Below, in pieces: positions 32,702 through 32,750 of a DNA stretch of 32,750 bases. Position 1 is the first letter of the stretch; the number at the start of each line of letters is the position of its first letter. The stretch is taken from NCBI GenBank assembly GCA_947631315.1, contig CANRLA010000003.1:1-32750 (forward strand), in the 5' to 3' direction. The translations under genes and the position numbers were made by a program. The notes below the pieces were generated by a model. It saw nothing but the letters and a program-made list of their open reading frames with translations, searched no databases and was not told the DNA's origin. Origin of the DNA: an uncultured Clostridia bacterium (GTDB lineage Bacteria; Bacillota; Clostridia; TANB77; CAG-508).

Positions 32702-32750
32702 TATTTTACTCATAACGCCTAAAAGGCTATATTACAAGCAGAGCCTCAAG

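Noticed and set aside
32607..32723. A 38-codon plus-strand frame (TTG start, containing MEMLDIKSFRQLIN) crossing the right-edge hairpin
   Set aside because: No ribosome-binding site, and its C-terminal codons are dictated by the palindrome.

Overview
The window comes from a very AT-rich Gram-positive bacterium. The ribosomal and dcw genes, AGGAGG-type ribosome-binding sites, SigA-like promoters (TTGACA/TATAAT with 17-bp spacers), a class B sortase and wall-sorting tails all point to the Firmicutes. The best guess is an uncultured gut lineage of Clostridia, but the species cannot be read from the sequence. Almost all genes lie on the minus strand. The only plus-strand genes are a surface protein, its sortase and an IS30-family transposase.

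Layout from left to right. Positions 1-4177 hold a translation block read leftward: rpsB-tsf, then rpmG-secE-nusG-rplK-rplA (rplA runs off the left edge). Positions 4168-5600 hold an AgrC-type sensor kinase with no response regulator in view. Positions 5754-7897 hold a beta-helix surface protein ending in a TPKTG tail and a class B sortase. Positions 8090-13841 hold a two-gene operon: a 1580-aa secreted protein with NPCBM, transglutaminase-like, F5/8C and Ig-like modules and a C-terminal dockerin, followed by a wall-anchored (LPQTG) protein carrying a cohesin-like domain. Positions 13886-15155 are an IS30-family element. Positions 15291-19861 are a shortened dcw cluster (mraZ, rsmH, ftsL-like, class B PBP), with three MraZ-type operator repeats at the mraZ start. 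Positions 19984-22032 hold an Ig-like membrane protein and a GGDEF protein with a degenerate receiver domain. Positions 22236-31079 hold two giant thioester-domain adhesins in tandem, whose 3' 1.36 kb is almost identical. Positions 31405-32449 hold an ORF6N/PLD-like gene of the kind usual in mobile DNA.

How it may work together. The central 8 kb looks like a cell-surface assembly module. A sortase is encoded beside a beta-helix substrate and an operon in which a dockerin-tagged, probably cysteine-dependent transglutaminase/protease-like protein is made with its own wall-anchored cohesin receptor. This resembles a one-subunit cellulosome without a glycoside hydrolase. The two adhesins add predicted covalent chemistry: a Cys-Gln thioester and, in one of them, isopeptide-bonded CnaB stalks. 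Together the window describes a bacterium that displays proteins on its surface through several covalent or high-affinity attachments. The cohesin-dockerin pairing, the transglutaminase activity and the sorting of the non-LPxTG tails are inferences from motifs.
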